This document shows, in pieces, positions 40,503-50,800 of a stretch of DNA of 64,000 nt. Below the pieces are notes generated by a model. That model worked only from the letters and a program-made list of their open reading frames with translations. It was not told the origin of the DNA and did no database searches. Position 1 is the first letter of the stretch. Each line of letters opens with the position of its first letter. The position numbers and the translations under genes were made by a program. Location: contig SXOO01000032.1 of the NCBI GenBank assembly GCA_005776725.1, forward strand, positions 1 to 64,000. The letters are read 5' to 3'. The stretch is from Pseudomonadota bacterium. Its GTDB lineage: Bacteria > Myxococcota_A > UBA9042 > GCA-2863065.

Positions 40503-41882
40503 ATGACCAAGAGAACCGCGCCTTCGGGCCGCACCGCTTGGCCCCTCCTCGCCAGCTGGGTCCTCGCATGCGACGGCGGGGCCGCGGCCCAGGCGGCGGA
40601 CGCGGGCGGGGAGGGCGTCAACAGGCTCGACGTTGTCGAGGTTGTCGAGGCCGCGGAGGTCGCTGATGCCGCCGCCGCTCCTGTGCTCACCGTGTCTCAG
40701 CCGCCCACCACTGCGCCTGCCGGGAGCGACGTGGTCCTGTCCGTCCAGGTCACGCCCGCAGCCGCCGTTGCGCTGGAGGTCTCGGTGCGCGCCGGCGGCG
40801 GGGCCGCGCCCAGCGTCACCACCGACGCCGCCGGGCGGGCCACCGGGGTGTGGACGCTGGGCGTGCTCCCCGTGCTCCAGCGGCTACGGATCGCCACGGA
40901 GACCAGCGAGGCGGAGGTCACGGTGGAGGCCACGCGCGACCAGCCGCTGAGCAGCGCGCCCTTCGGAGACGTGGTGGCCCTGCTCGACGCCGAGGGCAGC
41001 ACCGTCTCCACCGAGGACCTCGTGGTGGTGGGCGACCGCGTCGTGATGGGGGCACCGGGAGGCCTCCTCGAGGTCTCGGCGGACGGTAAGGCGACGCGCC
41101 GGGCGCTCACCGGTGAGCCGCCGAAGAAGGGCTGGGGCGTCGCGGCCACCGGAGACGCGGTGTGGGTGGTCGATCTCGAGGAGCAGCGCCTCGTCCACGT
41201 CGACTCGACGGGGCAGGCGACCACAGCCCTCTCCGAAATGGAGGCCGGCCTGCCCTTCGACGGAATTAACGACGTGGAGGTGGGCCCGGACGGCGCCGTC
41301 TTCGTCACGGACCCCTGCCTCGCGCGCATCGGTCGCTACGATCCCCCCGCGAAGCAGGTAACCGACGTGCTGCTCTTCGACGCCAGCGTCGATGGCGGAC
41401 CCAACGGCATGACCTTCGACGCCGACGGCCGCCTCTACTACAGCACGGAGAACACCTCGATCCTGTGCGGGCAACCGGACGTCGCCGCGTACGACGCGAA
41501 GCTCGCGCGGATCGAGCGCGTCACGCTGGAGGGCGCAACGTTCGGGGGGCGCGAGCTGATCGCCGAGGGCCTAGGTGTCTTCGGCGACGGCCTCACCATG
41601 GACGTCGAGGGCAACCTCTACGCGGTCATCGATCAGATCGCGGACCTTGCGCTCGCGGAGAGCGCGGTCTGGGTGTTTCCGGGCGGCCGCGGACCCGGGC
41701 AGCGCCTGGTCGTGGCGGAGGGAGTGCTCTACGCGAACGTCGCGTTTGGGCGGGGCGCCCTGGGCGAGACCACGCTCTACCTCGCGCTCCTGGCGGCTCC
41801 GCCGTTCACGGGGCTCGACTCGCGGGGCCTTCAACGCGTTGAGATCGGCGTCTCCCGCGCCCCCTGGCTGTCTCCGCTCTGA
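40503..41882 (+). CDS. SMP-30/gluconolactonase-like beta-propeller lipoprotein
   Basis: A 459-residue lipoprotein (lipobox WVLAC) starting two bases after the release-factor-like gene. Residues about 60-140 resemble an Ig-like domain (APAGSDVVLSVQVTP). From about 150 on, SMP-30/NHL-type propeller blades appear, with NDVEVGPDGAVFVTDP and GPNGMTFDADGRLYYS, where Asn and Asp residues of the metal site are retained. It could be a lactonase-like enzyme or simply a binding propeller. Confidence 0.8.
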   Translation: MTKRTAPSGRTAWPLLASWVLACDGGAAAQAADAGGEGVNRLDVVEVVEAAEVADAAAAPVLTVSQPPTTAPAGSDVVLSVQVTPAAAVALEVSVRAGGGAAPSVTTDAAGRATGVWTLGVLPVLQRLRIATETSEAEVTVEATRDQPLSSAPFGDVVALLDAEGSTVSTEDLVVVGDRVVMGAPGGLLEVSADGKATRRALTGEPPKKGWGVAATGDAVWVVDLEEQRLVHVDSTGQATTALSEMEAGLPFDGINDVEVGPDGAVFVTDPCLARIGRYDPPAKQVTDVLLFDASVDGGPNGMTFDADGRLYYSTENTSILCGQPDVAAYDAKLARIERVTLEGATFGGRELIAEGLGVFGDGLTMDVEGNLYAVIDQIADLALAESAVWVFPGGRGPGQRLVVAEGVLYANVAFGRGALGETTLYLALLAAPPFTGLDSRGLQRVEIGVSRAPWLSPL

Positions 41883-41936
41883 GCGGCCTCCCCCGGCGAA
41901 GGGGGAACATCGGGCGTCGGGTGGTATCTTTCGCCG

Positions 41937-42545
41937 GTGACCCCTCGCCTCGCCGAGAGCTTCAGATTCCCGCTGGCCACCCCCGCCGCGCGCCGAGACA
42001 TCCTGGTCGGCGGCCTGTGGCTCTTGACCCTGTTGCCCGGGTGGATCCTCAACCTCGGACACCGTCTGGCGGTGGTCGAGCGCCTCCACCGCGCGGAGAT
42101 CCCGTACTTTCGGGGGTTTGACCCGCTCGGCGCCACCTTCGTGCGCGGGCTCCGGGCGTTCGCCGCTATCGCGACGTACCTCTCCCCGGGGGCGCTAAGC
42201 GGTGTGCTGGGCTGGCAGCTCGACGAACCCGCTGCGCTCTGGTCCGGCGTGGCCCTCCTGGCCCTGGCCGTCTACGTGCTCCCCGGCGGCATGACGTACA
42301 ACGCCGCCTTCAACGACCTCGCGTACCTCTACCGGCCCGACATGGCGCTTCGCCGCGCGCTTCGGGGCGGCAGCGCCTATCTGCGCGCGTGGGGCATCGC
42401 GCTCGCGGCGATCAGCGTGTCTCTCCTAGGGCTGCTGGGCCTTGGCGTCGGCTTCCTGTTCACCAGCGTGTGGGCGTGGAGCGTGGTCGGACACGCCTTC
42501 GCGACCGCCTTGGTGCTCTCGGACCCCGCGGCGCGCCGGGTCTGA
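41937..42545 (+). CDS. DUF4013 membrane protein
   Basis: A 202-residue inner-membrane protein starting at GTG. DUF4013 features include the opening RDILVGGLWLLTLLPGWILNLGH, FRGFDPLGATFVRGLRAF, YVLPGGMTYNAAFNDLAYLY, and a last pair of helices (ALAAISVSLLGLLGLGVGFLF). Four to five hydrophobic segments are seen. The function is unknown in the family. It lies 54 bases after the SMP-30-like gene and may be in the same operon. Confidence 0.82.
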   Translation: MTPRLAESFRFPLATPAARRDILVGGLWLLTLLPGWILNLGHRLAVVERLHRAEIPYFRGFDPLGATFVRGLRAFAAIATYLSPGALSGVLGWQLDEPAALWSGVALLALAVYVLPGGMTYNAAFNDLAYLYRPDMALRRALRGGSAYLRAWGIALAAISVSLLGLLGLGVGFLFTSVWAWSVVGHAFATALVLSDPAARRV

Positions 42546-42618
42546 ACGGCGGCGTCCAGGCGCAAGGTGCTGTGTTGGCAGTCTTGGCAGTCTTGGCGCT
42601 ACGCAGCCGGGCGCGACG

Positions 42619-44235
42619 TCACCAGCTGATGTAGCTGGTCCCGATATCGAAGTTGTCGTTCACCTTGGAGTCGCGCCACGCCACGCCGACGGTGCAGAGC
42701 GTGTTCACCGCGATCGCGGGGTTCATCTCGTCGCCCTCGAGGTCGTTGGCGATCGGCACGTTGGCCGACCAGGTGAGCCCGCCGTCGGTCGATCGCGAGG
42801 CGTAGATGTCGTAGCTCGACTTGTTTCGGAAGTCTTGCCAGACCACGTAAACCGCGCCCTTGCAGGCGCCGGTGGTGGCCACCGCGAGGGACGGGTCCTC
42901 CTGATAGCGGGCGTCGTCGTCGTTGACCTGCACGTCCACGCCCCAGGTGAGGCCGTCCGCGCTCGAGTCGGCGAAGACGTCGTTCTCGTTGCCGCTCTTC
43001 TGCTTGCGGTCGTCGGACCACGCCAACACCACGCGACCCGCGGGTGTGATGGCCATGAACGTAGCCTTGCCCACGTTCGCCTGCCCGGCCACGTCGTTCA
43101 CCAGCACCGGCGCCGCCCACGACGCGCCGTTGTCGAGCGAGCGCGTGGCGTAGATGTCGCCCTCGAAGCGCTGCCACGCCATGTAGAGCTTGCCTTTGCC
43201 GTCCCCGACGATCGCGACCTGGTCGTCTTGCTGGTCATCGTCGTTGATCATGAGCCCCGGGCTGAAAGTCCCGCCCGCGAAGACGTCGTTCGCACGCGCG
43301 TAGAAGGTGTCGTACTGCGGCAGCGATGGGTGGTGTCCGCGCCACGCGGCATGGACGGTGCCGGCCGACGGGACGAAGAGCGCGGGGTCCTGGCCGTTGG
43401 TGCTGGTGCTCACGAGCTCGACAGGGTCGCTGAACGTCATACCCGTCTCCGACCACGCGAACGAGATGTCCTTGCCGCTCTCCGACGACTCCCACACGGC
43501 GTAGAAGTTCCCTTGGAGGTCCGAGACCACCGAGATCCCGCCCCAGTAGTACACAGCGCCGTCGGTGGCGTTCACCTGGAAGGGCCCCTCGATCGTGAGG
43601 CAGTCGATCGGCGACTCCCAGGTGAGCTTGAGGTTGCCGCCCTTCTCTACCCAGCTCACGTAGAAGAGGCCGTTGCGCGCCGGGCTGATGAAGGGGTTCA
43701 CGGTGCCGGTGACGTTCGTATTGACGAACTTCGTGCACGTCGACGCCACGAACGGCGGGAACGACACATCCGGCGTCTGGGGACCCGCGTCGCTCCCGGT
43801 GTCCTCCTGGACGTCCGGTTCCCCCACGTCGGCCACGACGTCGTCGAGGCCCGTGGCGCCGCTGTCGATCGGCCCGGGAACGTCGTCCACCGCAACGTCG
43901 GTCGTCACGTCCGGCGGGGCCGCGGTATCCGGGACGGCCACGTCCACCGGCGGATCCGCCACGTCGTTCGTGCCCGCGTCGCCGGGAAGGTCGGGCGCCT
44001 CCGTCGCGTCCTCGGTGATCCCCGCGTCTTCCGAAGCCGCATCGGGACCCGCCGTATCGGCGAGGCCGGGCCCGGTGCTGTCCGCCGAGCCGTCTACTGG
44101 CTGTTCCGACGTGTCGCCCGAGCCGCCGCGGTCCACCGGCCCGAGGTCGGCCGTGATCACCGTGGCGGTCTCGGCGCCGCACGCAAGCGCTGCGGAGAGG
44201 ACGAAGGACGACAACGTGAGGCGCAGGCTCATCAT
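42619..44235 (-). CDS. BNR/sialidase-like repeat lipoprotein
   Basis: A 538-residue lipoprotein (MMSLRLTLSSFVLSAALAC). A Asp/Val/Pro/Ala/Gly-rich linker of about 120 residues leads to a sialidase-type six-bladed propeller. Asp-box motifs are clear at SLDNGASW, SADGLTW and STDGGLTW, with blade sequences such as LYMAWQRFEGDIYATRSL. Catalytic Arg residues of true sialidases are not evident, so it is more likely a binding propeller. It diverges from the gene at 44394 over 158 bp. Confidence 0.8.
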   Translation of the reverse strand: MMSLRLTLSSFVLSAALACGAETATVITADLGPVDRGGSGDTSEQPVDGSADSTGPGLADTAGPDAASEDAGITEDATEAPDLPGDAGTNDVADPPVDVAVPDTAAPPDVTTDVAVDDVPGPIDSGATGLDDVVADVGEPDVQEDTGSDAGPQTPDVSFPPFVASTCTKFVNTNVTGTVNPFISPARNGLFYVSWVEKGGNLKLTWESPIDCLTIEGPFQVNATDGAVYYWGGISVVSDLQGNFYAVWESSESGKDISFAWSETGMTFSDPVELVSTSTNGQDPALFVPSAGTVHAAWRGHHPSLPQYDTFYARANDVFAGGTFSPGLMINDDDQQDDQVAIVGDGKGKLYMAWQRFEGDIYATRSLDNGASWAAPVLVNDVAGQANVGKATFMAITPAGRVVLAWSDDRKQKSGNENDVFADSSADGLTWGVDVQVNDDDARYQEDPSLAVATTGACKGAVYVVWQDFRNKSSYDIYASRSTDGGLTWSANVPIANDLEGDEMNPAIAVNTLCTVGVAWRDSKVNDNFDIGTSYISW

Positions 44236-44393
44236 TTGCTCCGGCAGCCCGTCTCGCGGGCGCGACGCTTCCCGTCAGCAGCGACGGCAGGTGACAGTGC
44301 TGCGACCATAAGCCCCCGCCGGACGAGGTCAAGCCCGCGGTACACCCGAACCGCTGCGGCAGAGGCCCGTTTCTAGCTTCGCCCCCCCGCCGA

Positions 44394-45608
44394 ATGCACC
44401 CTCCGGGCGTGCTCGACCCCACCTCAGCCCTGGCTCCTGCCGACGCCGTCCTCCGATTCCTCGAGAGCGTGGGGCGCCGCTCCGAGCTCGAGTTCTACGT
44501 CGCGCTCTTCCGCAAGGACCCTCGAGAGCAGTTCGCGCTGATCGTGGTGGATGACGCCGTGGCGCGTGAGGCCTCTGAGGCCGTGGTGTTGCACCTGCGC
44601 TTCCTCCACCACCTGGGGCTCGTCCCAGTGGTGTTGTTCTGCGCGCCGCGACAACGCACCGCCCTCGCCCACGCGCGCCGCGTGGAGCGGGCCCTGATCG
44701 GCTCGGGCGCCACCGCCGCCAGCCTCCCAGCACGCGATGCGGAGGCGTCGCGCGTCGCGGAGCTATGCCGCGACCGCACCGTTCCCCTGTTGGCCACGTC
44801 CACCGCGCCCTCGGGGCGTCGCGTCGCGGCCAGGCCGCCTCACTCGGAGCTCGCCAGCGCGGCGGTGCTCGAGTCTGTCACCCGCCTCGTGCTCCGGCTC
44901 GGGACCCGGAAGCTCCTGTTCCTGCACGGACCCGGCGGCATCCTTCACGGCGGGGCGCTGCTCCCGATCGTGAACCTCACGGCCGACGCAGCGTCACTCC
45001 AGGTGTCGCCCGCGCTGACGTCAGCGGATCGAGAGATCGTCGCGAGTGTGCAGCGCGTGGTGGAGGCGGTGGCGCCGCGCCGGATCCTGGTCTCGGTGAC
45101 CTCCCCGCTGAACCTCCTGCGCGAGCTGTTCACCACGAAGGGCGCCGGGACGCTCTTTCGCGTGGGCGCGGTGATCACCCGCGCCACCGGCTACGACACC
45201 CTCGATCTCGGACGCCTCACAGCGCTGCTCACCAGCGCCTTCGGGCGCCCGCCGTCACCCAGCTTCTTCGCTCGCCCGATGGCCGAGGTGCACCTCGCAG
45301 ACGGCTACCGGGGGGCGGCGATCGTGGTCCAGACGCCGCTGGGCACCTATCTCTCGAAGTTCGCCGTGGATCCGGAGGCCCAGGGAGAGGGGATCGCACG
45401 CGATCTCTGGGGCGCGTTCGCGTCTGCGCACCCCCGCCTCTTCTGGCGCGCTCGGGCCCAGAACCCGATCGTTGAGTGGTACACGAAGCTGTGCGACGGG
45501 TTCATGCGAGTGGACCCGTGGATCGTGTTCTGGCGCGGCGTGGAGCCCGCCGAAGTTCCCGCGCTGGTTGAATACGCCCGGGCGCAGCCGGTGGACATCC
45601 TCCCCTAG
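44394..45608 (+). CDS. N-acetylglutamate synthase-like protein: amino-acid-kinase fold fused to NAT domain
   Basis: A 404-residue protein. The C-terminal 130 residues match the NAT domain of vertebrate-type NAGS and fungal Arg5,6 (PF04768): YLSKFAVDPEAQGEGIARDLW binds acetyl-CoA, and LFWRARAQNPIVEWYTKLCDG is the acceptor side. The N-terminal 260 residues have an amino-acid kinase fold, but the phosphate-binding KxGG motif reads FALIVVDDAV and the HGGGP loop reads FCAPRQ, so kinase activity is probably lost. Arginine-pathway role: acetylation of glutamate by acetyl-CoA. No other arginine genes are nearby. Confidence 0.8.
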   Translation: MHPPGVLDPTSALAPADAVLRFLESVGRRSELEFYVALFRKDPREQFALIVVDDAVAREASEAVVLHLRFLHHLGLVPVVLFCAPRQRTALAHARRVERALIGSGATAASLPARDAEASRVAELCRDRTVPLLATSTAPSGRRVAARPPHSELASAAVLESVTRLVLRLGTRKLLFLHGPGGILHGGALLPIVNLTADAASLQVSPALTSADREIVASVQRVVEAVAPRRILVSVTSPLNLLRELFTTKGAGTLFRVGAVITRATGYDTLDLGRLTALLTSAFGRPPSPSFFARPMAEVHLADGYRGAAIVVQTPLGTYLSKFAVDPEAQGEGIARDLWGAFASAHPRLFWRARAQNPIVEWYTKLCDGFMRVDPWIVFWRGVEPAEVPALVEYARAQPVDILP

Positions 45609-45617
45609 ACGCGCGCC

Positions 45618-46391
45618 TCAGGACTTCGCGGCGGGTATCAGCGCCTTGGACCCCTTGGCCAGCTGACCGTTGATGAACCCGGGCGCGATCCGCGACATCC
45701 AGTGCAGCTGGTTGGACTGCCCCGGCCGGATCTCGGCGTGCCCGGCGGCCAGGCCCTTCATGGTGGCGGCAAGCAGGTCTTCCAGTGACATCAGCTGGAA
45801 GTCCCCCCCCGCTTTCAGGTCGGCCGTCATGTCCGTCTTGATGGCCGGCGGCATCAGCTCGATCACCTCGACCCCCGCGTCCGCCAATTGGAAGCGGAGA
45901 GACACCGTATAGCTGTGGAGCGCCGCCTTGGTGGCGCTGTAGATGGGCGAGCAGGTAAGCGGCACATACGCGAGGCCGGACGACACATTGATGATCGTGC
46001 CTCTGTTGGCCTTGATCACGTCGACCAGCGCCGACACGGTGCGGATCGGACCGGCCACGTTGACGTCCAGCTCGACGGTGAGCCCCTCCAGGTCCGCGTC
46101 CGGAAACGCCACGTTCTTGTAGAGGAGGATTCCGGCGTTGTTCATCAGCACGTTCAGCTTCGGAAAGTCCTTCCGGATCCGAGAGGCCAGCGCCGCGATG
46201 TCCGAGGCACTCCCCGCGTCGCTCTGGATCGTGTGCAGTCCGGGGATAGCGGCGGCCGCTTCCTCGAGCTTGTCCAGCCTGCGGCCGGTGACGATCACCT
46301 CGTTGCCCAGCTCTCTGAACTTCTTCGCGAATGTGAGCCCGATACCTGCGCTGCCGCCGGTGATTAGGATCGTGTTTCCAGAAAGATTCAT
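45618..46391 (-). CDS. Short-chain dehydrogenase (SDR, DltE-like)
   Basis: A 257-residue classical SDR. The start is the ATG before NLSGNTILITGGS; the open frame upstream is Cys/Arg-rich and rejected. Motifs include TGGSAGIG (13-18), NNAG, SSGL, catalytic Tyr151 and Lys155 (YSATK), and PPAIKTDM in the cofactor loop. The sequence TVELDVNVAGPIRTVSAL is close to the group annotated as DltE-like oxidoreductases. The 139 bp upstream carries no gene. The bases between it and 46531 show no clear site. Confidence 0.9.
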   Translation of the reverse strand: MNLSGNTILITGGSAGIGLTFAKKFRELGNEVIVTGRRLDKLEEAAAAIPGLHTIQSDAGSASDIAALASRIRKDFPKLNVLMNNAGILLYKNVAFPDADLEGLTVELDVNVAGPIRTVSALVDVIKANRGTIINVSSGLAYVPLTCSPIYSATKAALHSYTVSLRFQLADAGVEVIELMPPAIKTDMTADLKAGGDFQLMSLEDLLAATMKGLAAGHAEIRPGQSNQLHWMSRIAPGFINGQLAKGSKALIPAAKS

Positions 46392-46530
46392 CTGTTGTCC
46401 CCCGCATGGTGTTTCTTGCTGGGCATCGAAGCCGACTCGGCGCGGTAGGTTACACGAGCATCGGCGGCCGGCCATTTCTTTTGGCGCCGCGATCGGGCGG
46501 GAAGAGAGAGCTGCGCACACCCTGCCAGAC

Positions 46531-46812
46531 CTAAGTCTGTTGGTCCCACACCCCGGGGTTGGTCATGTGGATAGGCGCGCCTTCCGCATAGGCGTTGATC
46601 TGATCGAATATGTCCGAGAGCTGCGGGTCGAATTCGTCTTCAGTCACGTAACCGATATGGGGTGTGCCGATGACATGTGAATGCGACACCAGAGGATCGG
46701 CCGGATTCGTCATCGGCTCCACCGGGAACACATCGAGGGCGGCAAGGTCCGGACGCCCGGCGTCGAGCGCCGCCAGTCCCGCCTCCGCTGGACCCTCGCT
46801 TCTCGCCCGAGA
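46531..46812 (-). pseudogene. C-terminal relic of a D-isomer-specific 2-hydroxyacid dehydrogenase
   Basis: The frame encodes SRARSEGPAEAGLAAL, then DAGRPDLAALDVFPVEP, then DPLVSHSHVIGTPHIGYVT and FDQINAYAEGAP, the unmistakable final part of a 2-hydroxyacid dehydrogenase (SerA/PdxB-like), including the His of TPHIG. It keeps about 93 residues; the substrate domain and the Rossmann GxGxxG are gone. The relic begins exactly where the next gene on the same strand stops (46813), which suggests a deletion or insertion junction. No start signal remains. Confidence 0.75.
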
Positions 46813-47460
46813 TCACCCGCGGGACTCACTCATCCCCGCGCTCCGAGCGGCGAGCGCGTCGGCCGGGGAGGTCGCTCTGGGTCGTCCGAAGAAGGGCACG
46901 GGGAACTCTGCGTCTGCGCCAACCCGGGCCGCGAGGGCGTCGATCTCGAGAGACCCCGCCGCGTGCGGCCAATCTCGAAAGAACCAGAGCGCCGTCCCCA
47001 CGTCGCCGGGCTCCGACGACCCTAGCGCCGTGGCCACCGCGAGCGACACTTCTTCAGCCTGTGGCAGTCCACGCAACTGCGGCGGCGGATGCCCGGCGCA
47101 AGCCCAGGGCAGCCCCTGGTCCGTCGCGGGGTTCGGCTCGGGATCCTCGAGCAGGTCGCGAGTTATCGCCTTCTCCACCGACCGACAGCGGCACGCGTAG
47201 AAGCGGGTCGCGTGGGTATGCACGAGGAGTGGCGAGGTGGCACAGTCCGCGGTGTCCCCCAGCTCCACGAGCCGCCTGCCGAGCCCCCGTGCTGGCATGA
47301 GGTTTCGCGCGCTGCGAACCCGAGCCCCGCAGGCTGAACAGACGATGCGATTGCAGCCGATCACGTCCCGGAGCGCAGAGACCCAGTGATCTGCCGGATC
47401 GTCGGGCACGGGCTCGGTCGCGACGAGCCAACCACCATGGGGACAGAAGGCGGGGACCAT
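46813..47460 (-). CDS. Unrecognised Cys-rich protein, probably truncated
   Basis: A 215-residue product from ATG 47460, with no signal peptide. Several Cys pairs (CSACGARVR, YACRCRS, LPWACAGHP) could bind zinc. The charge pattern and the W/H/D content look coding, and similar Cys layouts occur in uncharacterised myxobacterial proteins. No family assignment is possible. The end abuts the dehydrogenase relic with no space, so the native C terminus may have been lost. Its upstream flank carries the left 62-bp hairpin repeat. Confidence 0.55.
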   Translation of the reverse strand: MVPAFCPHGGWLVATEPVPDDPADHWVSALRDVIGCNRIVCSACGARVRSARNLMPARGLGRRLVELGDTADCATSPLLVHTHATRFYACRCRSVEKAITRDLLEDPEPNPATDQGLPWACAGHPPPQLRGLPQAEEVSLAVATALGSSEPGDVGTALWFFRDWPHAAGSLEIDALAARVGADAEFPVPFFGRPRATSPADALAARSAGMSESRG

Positions 47461-47480
47461 GGGTTGGGAGGCTACTCCAT

Positions 47481-47542
47481 TTCACCGGTGCGCCGGAGCG
47501 CGGAGGTGAGCCGGGCCTGGGAGCTCTGCTGCCCCGGCCCCA
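47481..47542 (+). repeat. Left 62-bp hairpin repeat (inverted partner at 56697-56758)
   Basis: This 62-base block begins TTCACCGG and ends CCCCGGCCCCA. It matches the reverse complement of 56697-56758 at 57 of 62 positions by eye. It contains a stem GGGCCTGGG/CCCCGGCCC (47513-47521 and 47532-47540, one mismatch) around the loop AGCTCTGCTG. It is not coding in a supported frame. Together the two copies bracket the giant gene and its membrane-protein partner. Confidence 0.85.
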
Positions 47543-47729
47543 GCTCACGCGCATCGACGACGAGGGCGAGGACGTGTTCAGTCACGAGGCTAACGCGCTG
47601 GTGGATGACTCCTCCATCACGCTGCTGTACGGAGACTGGAAGGGACAGGGGACGGAGCTCACCGCCCGCCTGGATCGCGGCGACGACGGCTCCACCGACG
47701 AAACCTTGACGATCAGCGACGTGGACTGA
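47541..47729 (+). pseudogene. 3' relic of an unrecognised gene
   Basis: Immediately after the left repeat, one frame encodes about 62 residues (RIDDEGEDVFSHEANALVD, LLYGDWKGQGTE, then GSTDETLTISDVD and TGA 47727-47729). Composition is strongly coding-like, but no start codon or ribosome site is associated, and the frame degenerates inside the repeat. It is best read as the tail of a gene cut by insertion of the repeat. No family is recognised. 47730-47842 holds only upstream sequence for the giant gene. Confidence 0.5.
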
Positions 47730-47842
47730 CCGATCGACCCCGGCGCTACCGCCGTTCGCCCTGATTCGGAAGACGCCTACAACCACTTGCCATTCGTACC
47801 GCTTGCCCCAGACTCGGGGCTTCGACGAGAGCAGGTGACGCC

Positions 47843-50800
47843 ATGGCCGGAGAGTACGAGACACGCTCACCCACTCCGCCCGCGCAATCGAGCGGCGGGT
47901 CCACCACCGGCGCCACCCAGTCCTCTCGGACCGCGCTTCGCGGAATGGGCTTCGACGAGGCCTCGGCCTCGCTGAGGCCGGCCAGTGGGTCGTCCCGGCC
48001 ACCGGCGGACCTCCGCGTGGTCCCGACGCCGAGCCAGGAGGGTCCAGCCGGCACGAACGCTCCGACGGTGAGCACCGAGGGCGACGCCGAGGCGAAGGCC
48101 CAGTCGGTGGCCAAGGCCGCCGTCGTGAACCAGGACGCCCCCACGATTGACGAGGCGCCCGCCGGCACCCGGAAGAAGAAGCCCGAGGCGTTCGCCGAGC
48201 TCAAGAAGCTGGTCGCCACAACGCGCAAGGCCCAGATCGCGCGCATCAAAGACCTCCTGGACGACGTCACCATCACGAACGGCGACGTCTCGAAGGTGCT
48301 TGCGATCCACCAGCACCTCGATGGCCCGACGATCGTCGCCATCATGGAGACGCTCCATCCGGCGATGCTCGCGGACTTCATCTCGAATCTGAACACGCCG
48401 CATGTCCGGCAGTACCGCCGCGAGGTGCTCGAGTGCTGCTTCGCTGCGAAAGCGGCGATGTTCGGAGACCTCGACACGGACGTGATCGAGGACATGAACC
48501 TCGACGGCCTGTCCCCGCGCGAGCACCTGCAGGTCGGCTATGTGCTGCGGAACATGCCCCGCGGTAGCCTCAAGGACGTCCTCGACTCGAAGAAGGGCGT
48601 CAAGGTCAAGGGCCTCCTCCGCAACGCGAGCGGCTACTCGGCGGCGGACTTCGAGAAGGCGAACGACGCGGCACTTGCCACCGAGCAGAAGCGGGCGGGT
48701 GTCCGCACGGCCGACGCCACCGCGATGCAGGACACCTCGGTCCTCTCGCGAGCCAAGAAGATCGAGCAGAAGCTCGACGAGTTCCACGTCTCGGACGGCG
48801 ACGCCACCACGGTGCTCGCCTGGATGACCACCCTTCGAAAGGAGAAGGGAGACCCGATCGTCGGAACGGTCGCGCGTTACCTCGAAGACAGGCGGCGGCT
48901 CGACCGGTTCATCGAGGAGCTGCCCTCTGGCGCGCGTTGGCGCGGCGCTGACTCGCGCACCTTCTTCCTCGTGCTCCGCGCGCGCCCTCCGGAGAAGAAC
49001 CTCGCGATGGCGCAAGACCTGCTGTCGTACGGCGCGTTCGACTGGGCGATTGCGGACGCCGAGGCGAAGCTCGCGTATTACCTCGTAAAGTCCATGCCTC
49101 CCGCCGTTCAGGACACCTTCCGGCGCGCGGAGTCGGGGCAGTGGTTCGTGCGCATGGAGCACCAGCAGTCCACAGAGATGATGGCGTCCGGCGAGTACCG
49201 GGGCGTCGAGGTCCAGAAGGACGAGTCCGGCCAGCTCGTGGACGTGGCCGAGAAATACGCGAAGAAGCTCAACGAGGCGCCCGTGAAGGCCCGCCTGGAC
49301 TCGCTGCTCGCGCTCGCCCAAGACCTCTCGCGCGAGAACGCGCTGTCCCTCTTTGAGGCGCTGGGGTCCGTCAAAGACGAGACCGAGCTCGGCGCGCTGG
49401 TCCGCAGGCTCGACGCCCGGCAGCACGTGCAGCCGCTCATCGAGACGCTGGGCCACAGCACCCTGTTCGCCGAGCCGAACCGGGCCGCTACGCTCCGCCT
49501 CTTCTCGGCCCGCGACACGCAGCACGTGCTCCAGCACGCCCGCGACCTGCTCACGCTGAAGTTCTTCACGGACTGGGCCGTCACCAGCGAAGAGGCCTTC
49601 CTCGCGTTCCACCTGATCAAGGCGCTGCCGGAGGCGGAGCGCGCGGCGTTCATGTCCGCCGACGCCGGCGAGTGGTGGGCAAAAGTCGAAGGCGAGATGT
49701 CGCAGGAGATGCGCGAGTCCGCCTCGACCACGTTCTACAAGGGCGGCAAGGGCCACGAAGACCGCGATCGGATCCGCGCGACGCTGCTGGACGACGAGAC
49801 GTGGTCAAGCCCAGCGAAGCTCGACGGCTTCCTGCGCATGGCGCGCTTCTCGGGCGATGGCCAGTGGGCGTTCGACGAGTCGAAGCGGCGCGAGACGTAC
49901 AAGACCCACCCCGAGCTCGCTCGGAAGCACCGCCTCTATCACCCCGAATCGACTCCGGTTTACGTCCCGGAGCAGCTCGCGGGCACGAACTACGCGCACG
50001 AGGCGTTCGGCACCTTCGAGACGCTCGGTGCGGCGATCGACTTCGTCGCGAAATCGGGAGACGTCGAGACGCAGCAGTACCTCGGTGGTACCGGCCTGTC
50101 CGCCCCGGATCTGCAGGACGTCATGGGCGGCAGCATCATGGGCGCCCGCCTGAAGACCCACGAGGAGCTCGGCGAGGAAGGCAAGCAGGCCCAGAAAGAC
50201 AAGAAGGGCGCCAACTTCGTCGACGCGAAGTACGACCTCGTGAACGGCGTGCTCGACCTGCACGCCCCCGATCTGCGCATCGCGGCCATCAACAAGCTCA
50301 TGGGGCAGACGAAGCTGAGCACGGGCGAGGGCACCATCACGGGCCTCGACGTCACGCTGCGTTACCCCACCGCGGACAACCCGGCGCCCGCGTCCGTCGA
50401 GATCGCCTGCCAGGAGGCCGTGCTCAACGATGTGACGCTCGTCCACGAGGCCAGCATCCAGACCGCGAACCGCGTGGGCATGAAGGGGCCTTCGAAGGGC
50501 CCGATGTTCAAGCTGGGCGCGCCCGGTATCACCAAGAAGGATGTGATCGCGGCCCGCGACACGGCGCGGATCCCGGCCCCCATCCTGGGCGGCGTGATCA
50601 GCTCGATCACGAACCTGGTCGACGTCATCTTCTTCTCGGAGTCCAACTCCAAGGAGCTCTCGGACGGGTTCAAGGACCCACGCAGCCCGATGGCGATGGA
50701 GATCAACGTCGCGGGCATCGACATCGAGGGCGCGAACCTCTCGCACGGCCAGACCATCGGGAAGCTCTCGATGAAGGACCTGCGCGTCGGCGGCGGCACC

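Noticed and set aside
44394-45608. Plain acetylglutamate kinase (argB)
   Set aside because: The kinase signature motifs are lost and a complete NAT domain is fused at the C terminus.
46677-47300. Plus-strand frame of 207 codons over the Cys-rich gene
   Set aside because: It is Arg/Pro/Ser-rich shadow sequence; the minus strand has balanced composition with paired cysteines.
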